Source: DASVVT01 sp036386415
GTDB taxonomy: Bacteria; Acidobacteriota; Blastocatellia; Pyrinomonadales; Pyrinomonadaceae
Assembly: GCA_036386415.1 (NCBI GenBank)
Contig: DASVVT010000084.1
Span: 129,074-193,073, forward strand
DNA length: 64,000 nt
Direction: 5' to 3'
Positions 61,239-64,000 of this stretch are shown here, piece after piece. Below the pieces are notes generated by a model that ran no database searches, had not been told where the DNA came from, and saw nothing but the letters and a program-made list of their open reading frames with translations. Each line of letters starts with the position of its first letter. The stretch's first letter is position 1. Made by a program: the position numbers and the translations under genes.

Positions 61239-61565
61239 ATGCCAAGAGGTGACAAGGGTAAGTACACGGATAAGCAAAAACGTCAGGCCGAGCATATCGA
61301 AGAGGGATATGAGAAGCGCGGCGTGTCTGAAGAAGAGTCTGAGAAGCGCGCCTGGGCGACAGTGAACAAGATGACCGGCGGCGGCAAGGAACCGGGCGGG
61401 TCTGGACGCGGCAAATCGGTCAACAAAGGCCCGGCCAAAAAGGGCGGCAAGAAGGGCGGGAAGAAATCTTCCGGCAAAGGTGGCTCAAAGGGCGGAGCAA
61501 AGAAGGGTTCGAAGAAAAGCTCATCCAAGAAGAGCGGCACAAAGAAGGGTGGCTCGAAGAAGTAG
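61239..61565 (+). CDS. Small Lys/Gly-rich protein with KGG-like head
   Basis: A 108-residue protein with GGGGGAG 7 bases before the ATG. Residues 1-50 (GDKGKYTDKQKRQAEHIEEG, YEKRGVSEEESEKRAWATVN) match a small helical family found in many bacteria and often labelled 'plasmid stabilization protein', though its function is unproven. Residues 55-108 are almost only Lys, Gly and Ser (KKGGKKGGKKSSGKGGSKGG), like histone H1-type tails, which suggests nucleic-acid or polyanion binding. Such tails are a prominent addition compared with the usual 50-60-residue family members. Confidence 0.8.
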   Translation: MPRGDKGKYTDKQKRQAEHIEEGYEKRGVSEEESEKRAWATVNKMTGGGKEPGGSGRGKSVNKGPAKKGGKKGGKKSSGKGGSKGGAKKGSKKSSSKKSGTKKGGSKK

Positions 61566-61637
61566 GCTTTAGATGAAGCGGCGCAGGCACTGGCTTATCG
61601 CCTGCGCCGCTTCCGTACGAGGGCCAGTGAGTTTTCC

Positions 61638-62003
61638 ATGATCGTTCGTCTACATCACGCGCAAATCACCATCCCGCGAGGGGCTGAGGATGAGTGTCGC
61701 CGTTTCTACTGCGACCAACTAGGCTTACTCGAAGTCGAAAAGCCTGCTTCTTTGCAGGGGCGCGGCGGCTTCTGGCTGCAAATCGGCGAGATGCAGGTGC
61801 ACGTCGGCGTGGAGGATGGCGTCGAGCGTCAGGCAACGAAGGCGCATGTCGCCTACGAAGTGACTGACTTACATAGTTGGCGCGCGAAATTGGAGCAGAG
61901 CGGCATAGAGATTCTGAACGGTATACCGATCCCCGGTTATGAGCGCTTTGAATTTCGCGATCCGTTCGGCAACCGTGTAGAATTTCTGGAGCGCACCTCT
62001 TAG
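61638..62003 (+). CDS. Glyoxalase/VOC superfamily protein
   Basis: A 121-residue single-module VOC (vicinal oxygen chelate) protein. The N-terminal metal-ligand strand is RLHHAQITIPRG, the dyad sequence FYCDQLGLLEVEKP follows, then MQVHVGVEDG, and the C-terminal FEFRDPFGNRVEFLE holds the last Glu ligand. Functions of the superfamily range from glyoxalase to antibiotic resistance, and the substrate cannot be read here. It lies 26 bases before the aminotransferase gene, so they may be co-transcribed. Confidence 0.85.
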   Translation: MIVRLHHAQITIPRGAEDECRRFYCDQLGLLEVEKPASLQGRGGFWLQIGEMQVHVGVEDGVERQATKAHVAYEVTDLHSWRAKLEQSGIEILNGIPIPGYERFEFRDPFGNRVEFLERTS

Positions 62004-62029
62004 CGGAGGGGCTCATCAGAGAAATCTCA

Positions 62030-63229
62030 ATGACAACACCGGCCATCGAATCTTTTACAGTTTCGGATAACGTCGCGAGGATGCAGCCCTCTTCGACGCT
62101 GGCCGCCATGCAGGCGGCTGAAGCGATGCGCGCCGAGGGGCTTGACGTGGTTGATCTGGGCGCGGGCGAGCCAGACTTTGACACGCCTGATAACATCAAG
62201 CGCGCGGCGAGCGAAGCGATGCGCAGAGGGCAGACCAAGTACACTCCGACAGCCGGGACACGCGAGCTTCAAAGGGCGATCATCGACTATTACGAACGCG
62301 AGTTTGGCGCGCACTACGACCGCCCGGAGGTAATGGCGACTTCGGGCGGCAAGCAGGCCATCTTCAATGCCGTCGTTTCGCTCGTGAATCCGAATGATGA
62401 GGTCTTGATTCCAAAGCCCTACTGGGTCACGTTTCCCGAAATAGCCCTCTTCGCGCGCGCCACTCCCGTTTTCATCGAAACGGAAGAGACAGATTTTCTG
62501 TTGACCGCCGAGCAGGTCTCGCGTGCCATCACGCCGCGTACCAAGCTGATTATCCTCAACTCACCATCCAATCCATCGGGCAGGGTCATTCAGCCAGCAG
62601 AGTTTGAGCGGATCATGGAAGTCCTCGCAGAGCGCGGCATCTACGTCATCTCCGACGAATGTTACCTGCGTTTCGTCTATCAGCCGGCGAAGGTTTTCAG
62701 CGCGGCGAGCCTTCGCCCTGAGCTTCGCATGCGCCTCTGTATCGCCGGATCGTTCTCGAAAACCTATGCGATGACGGGCTGGCGCATGGGTTATGCGCTC
62801 GCGCGCCCCGAATGGACGCGCGCCATGCTCAAGGTGCAGGGTCATTCGACGAGCAATCCGAACTCAATCGCGCAGCACGCCGCCACAGAAGCCTTTAACG
62901 GCCCACAGGAGTCTGTCGGCGCGATGCTCAGTGAATACACTGCGCGACGCGACTGGCTTCTGAAAGAGATCGAGAGTATCCCTGGATTCCGCTGTATCAA
63001 CCCCGAAGGCGCATTCTACGCATTTCCGGATGTGCGCGGCTGCTTGCAGCGTGAGATTAAAACATCCGGCCAGTTTGCAGAGCTGCTTTTAAAGGAAGAA
63101 CAGACGGTTGTCACGGATGGCGCGGGCTTCGGCGCTGAAGGTTTTATACGTCTCTCTTATGCGACTTCGCTCGAAAGGTTGAAGGAAGGTGTACGGCGTA
63201 TCAGGCGCGTCGCCGAGCGCCTCGTTTGA
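62030..63229 (+). CDS. Aspartate-type aminotransferase (class I, PLP-dependent)
   Basis: A 399-residue fold-type I aminotransferase. The PLP lysine is K244 in SFSKTYAMTGWRMGY. Other signatures: DLGAGEPDFDTPDNIK, KYTPTAGTRELQ, SGGKQAIFN, NSPSNPSGRV and the substrate Arg region GFIRLSYATS. It is closest in style to the AspC/AspB subgroup Ib enzymes that transaminate aspartate and sometimes prephenate. The last 15 residues are basic. Family D element 3 follows the stop. Confidence 0.9.
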   Translation: MTTPAIESFTVSDNVARMQPSSTLAAMQAAEAMRAEGLDVVDLGAGEPDFDTPDNIKRAASEAMRRGQTKYTPTAGTRELQRAIIDYYEREFGAHYDRPEVMATSGGKQAIFNAVVSLVNPNDEVLIPKPYWVTFPEIALFARATPVFIETEETDFLLTAEQVSRAITPRTKLIILNSPSNPSGRVIQPAEFERIMEVLAERGIYVISDECYLRFVYQPAKVFSAASLRPELRMRLCIAGSFSKTYAMTGWRMGYALARPEWTRAMLKVQGHSTSNPNSIAQHAATEAFNGPQESVGAMLSEYTARRDWLLKEIESIPGFRCINPEGAFYAFPDVRGCLQREIKTSGQFAELLLKEEQTVVTDGAGFGAEGFIRLSYATSLERLKEGVRRIRRVAERLV

Positions 63230-63249
63230 TAGCAAAACGGTGTCAGTGA

Positions 63250-63367
63250 GGCATGCGACGATCCACGAATTAACACTAAACCACACGAAACAGCCCCCTC
63301 TTTTAGTGTCCTTTCGTGTTGTTTAGTGGATCGTCCCCCGCCCCCTTTTGATTGCATCTTGGTATGA
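63250..63367. repeat. Dispersed palindromic element, family D, copy 3
   Basis: GCGACGATCCACGAATTAAC at the left, ACACTAAACCACACGAAACA, then TTTCGTGTTGTTTAGTGGAT on the right, CCCCCTTTTGATTGCATCTT and the tail TTGGTATGAC. Compensating changes occur: TTAGTG in the right arm faces CACTAAA in the left arm, so base pairing has been kept while the sequence changed. Confidence 0.9.
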
Positions 63368-63393
63368 CATGGGTCTCACGCCTGTGTAAAAAA

Positions 63394-63426
63394 TAAGGCG
63401 GCAGCTTATGCAAAGCTGCCGCCTTA
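63394..63426 (-). terminator. Intrinsic terminator of the TonB-domain gene
   Basis: TAAGGCGGCAGCTT (63394-63407), loop ATGCA, AAGCTGCCGCCTTA (63413-63426) form a perfect 14-bp stem. On the minus strand it is followed directly by TTTTTTA, giving a typical Rho-independent terminator 25 bases after the stop codon at 63451. Confidence 0.85.
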
Positions 63427-63450
63427 ACGTTCTTGAAGCTATGCTGCGCC

Positions 63451-64000
63451 TCAGTAGATGTTGAAGTTATACTCGATGGTCACATGCTGCGAGACCGCTC
63501 GCCCATCCTTCTGCGCCGGGATGAACTTGATCTGTCGAGCTGCCGCTATCGCCTTCTCCGTCAACCCATACGGTAGGTTCGACACAGGTCTGATCCCAGT
63601 CACCGCCCCCGACGACGACAACACAGCACGCAGCGTGACGGTTCCCGAAATCTGGTTCTTGCGCGCCTCCTCCGTATAGCCCGGCTCCGGCTTCGAGATG
63701 ATCTTCGCCTTCTGCGTCACATCTCGCGGGTTGAAGACCTTGTTGTAATCGGTGCCGCCGCCGCCGCCGCCACCCGCGCCGCCGCCGCCGAGATGACGGT
63801 CGCCGCCTCCGACGTTGCCGCCACGACCAGGCCCGTAGCCTGCGCCTTCACCGGGGCCAACGCCTGCGCCTTCACCTGTGCCGATGCCTCCTCCTTTGCC
63901 AGGCCCTGAAGATGGGTCGGTCGAAGTGGACTTGTTATCGCCATAGGGGATCGGTCGGTCATCCCTCGGGATCAACAGCGAATCGGCGTCCAGAGTCGGG
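63451..64000 (-). CDS. TonB C-terminal-domain protein, C-terminal part
   Basis: The frame is open to the right window edge, so the N-terminus is outside; 182 residues are visible. A Pro/Ser/Gly-rich segment and a striking Gly-rich linker (GIGTGEGAGVGPGEGAGYG, then a run of seven Gly) precede a TonB C-terminal domain of about 95 residues (IISKPEPGYTEEARKNQISG, TVTLRAVLSSSGAVTG, IKFIPAQKDGRAVSQ, VTIEYNFNIY). TonB-type proteins carry energy from the inner membrane to outer-membrane receptors; this form may also be a periplasmic scaffold. A clean terminator follows the stop. Confidence 0.88.
   Translation of the reverse strand, partial: PTLDADSLLIPRDDRPIPYGDNKSTSTDPSSGPGKGGGIGTGEGAGVGPGEGAGYGPGRGGNVGGGDRHLGGGGAGGGGGGGTDYNKVFNPRDVTQKAKIISKPEPGYTEEARKNQISGTVTLRAVLSSSGAVTGIRPVSNLPYGLTEKAIAAARQIKFIPAQKDGRAVSQHVTIEYNFNIY

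Overview
The window looks like a chromosomal stretch of an Acidobacteriota genome, most likely class Blastocatellia (subdivision 4). This is inferred from moderately high GC, an ElbD-type ether-lipid locus (a trait reported for this group), a split glycine decarboxylase, a UPF0182 protein, and intergenic spacers filled with hairpin repeats built from short tandem words. No rRNA, tRNA, CRISPR array or replication origin was recognised.

Layout. 1-7.7 kb: a cut-off secreted protein, an ATP-grasp enzyme, a TPR membrane protein coupled to a YdjM-type hydrolase, a YfgM-like protein, then an ECF sigma factor with a matching ECF promoter and its zinc-finger anti-sigma factor. 8-13 kb: glycine cleavage operon (gcvT, gcvH, gcvPA, a small secreted gene, gcvPB). 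13.3-14.9 kb: an FHA-membrane-trypsin protease. 15.7-24.6 kb: a four-gene envelope block (unknown exported protein, exported alkaline-phosphatase-superfamily protein, a fusion of a YbhN/LPG-synthase-type membrane domain with an FtsX/MacB permease, and a polytopic GT-C-like protein); the first three genes overlap by 4 bp. 24.8-30.4 kb: an exported Xaa-Pro aminopeptidase, UPF0182 and a stand-alone cREC-like receiver. 30.4-36.9 kb: a decayed accessory zone with a shortened metalloprotease, LysR plus M28 peptidase, a cytochrome P450 pseudogene, a serine hydrolase, an IS6-family remnant and long perfect palindromes.

37-47 kb: a zinc-ribbon protein and TPR lipoprotein, then the lipid locus: HAD phosphatase, LarA-like protein, 1485-residue reductase/ligase/ACP/acyltransferase (ElbD-like) and NAD-dependent epimerase (ElbE-like). 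A RAYT transposase with mirror-image REP palindromes sits inside the locus, directly before elbD. 47.3-50.5 kb: a two-gene module, a patatin-like phospholipase plus a protein with an N-terminal nucleoside-deoxyribosyltransferase-like domain, a TPR middle and a C-terminal SLOG-like Rossmann domain. It reads as an effector/sensor conflict system and is the best candidate here for an undescribed system. 50.7-64 kb is mostly housekeeping: GNAT, MOSC, diacylglycerol-kinase-like, a membrane protein, PlsC, metH, coaD, a Lys/Gly-rich small protein, VOC, an aspartate-type aminotransferase and a cut-off TonB-domain protein.

A second theme is the repeat landscape. About ten unrelated families of interrupted palindromes fill the gene junctions. 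Several reach into coding sequence and supply stop codons or terminal residues. One (family D) has a conserved non-palindromic tail, and one (family J) has unique-sequence outer ends that mark it as a defined element of about 156 bp.
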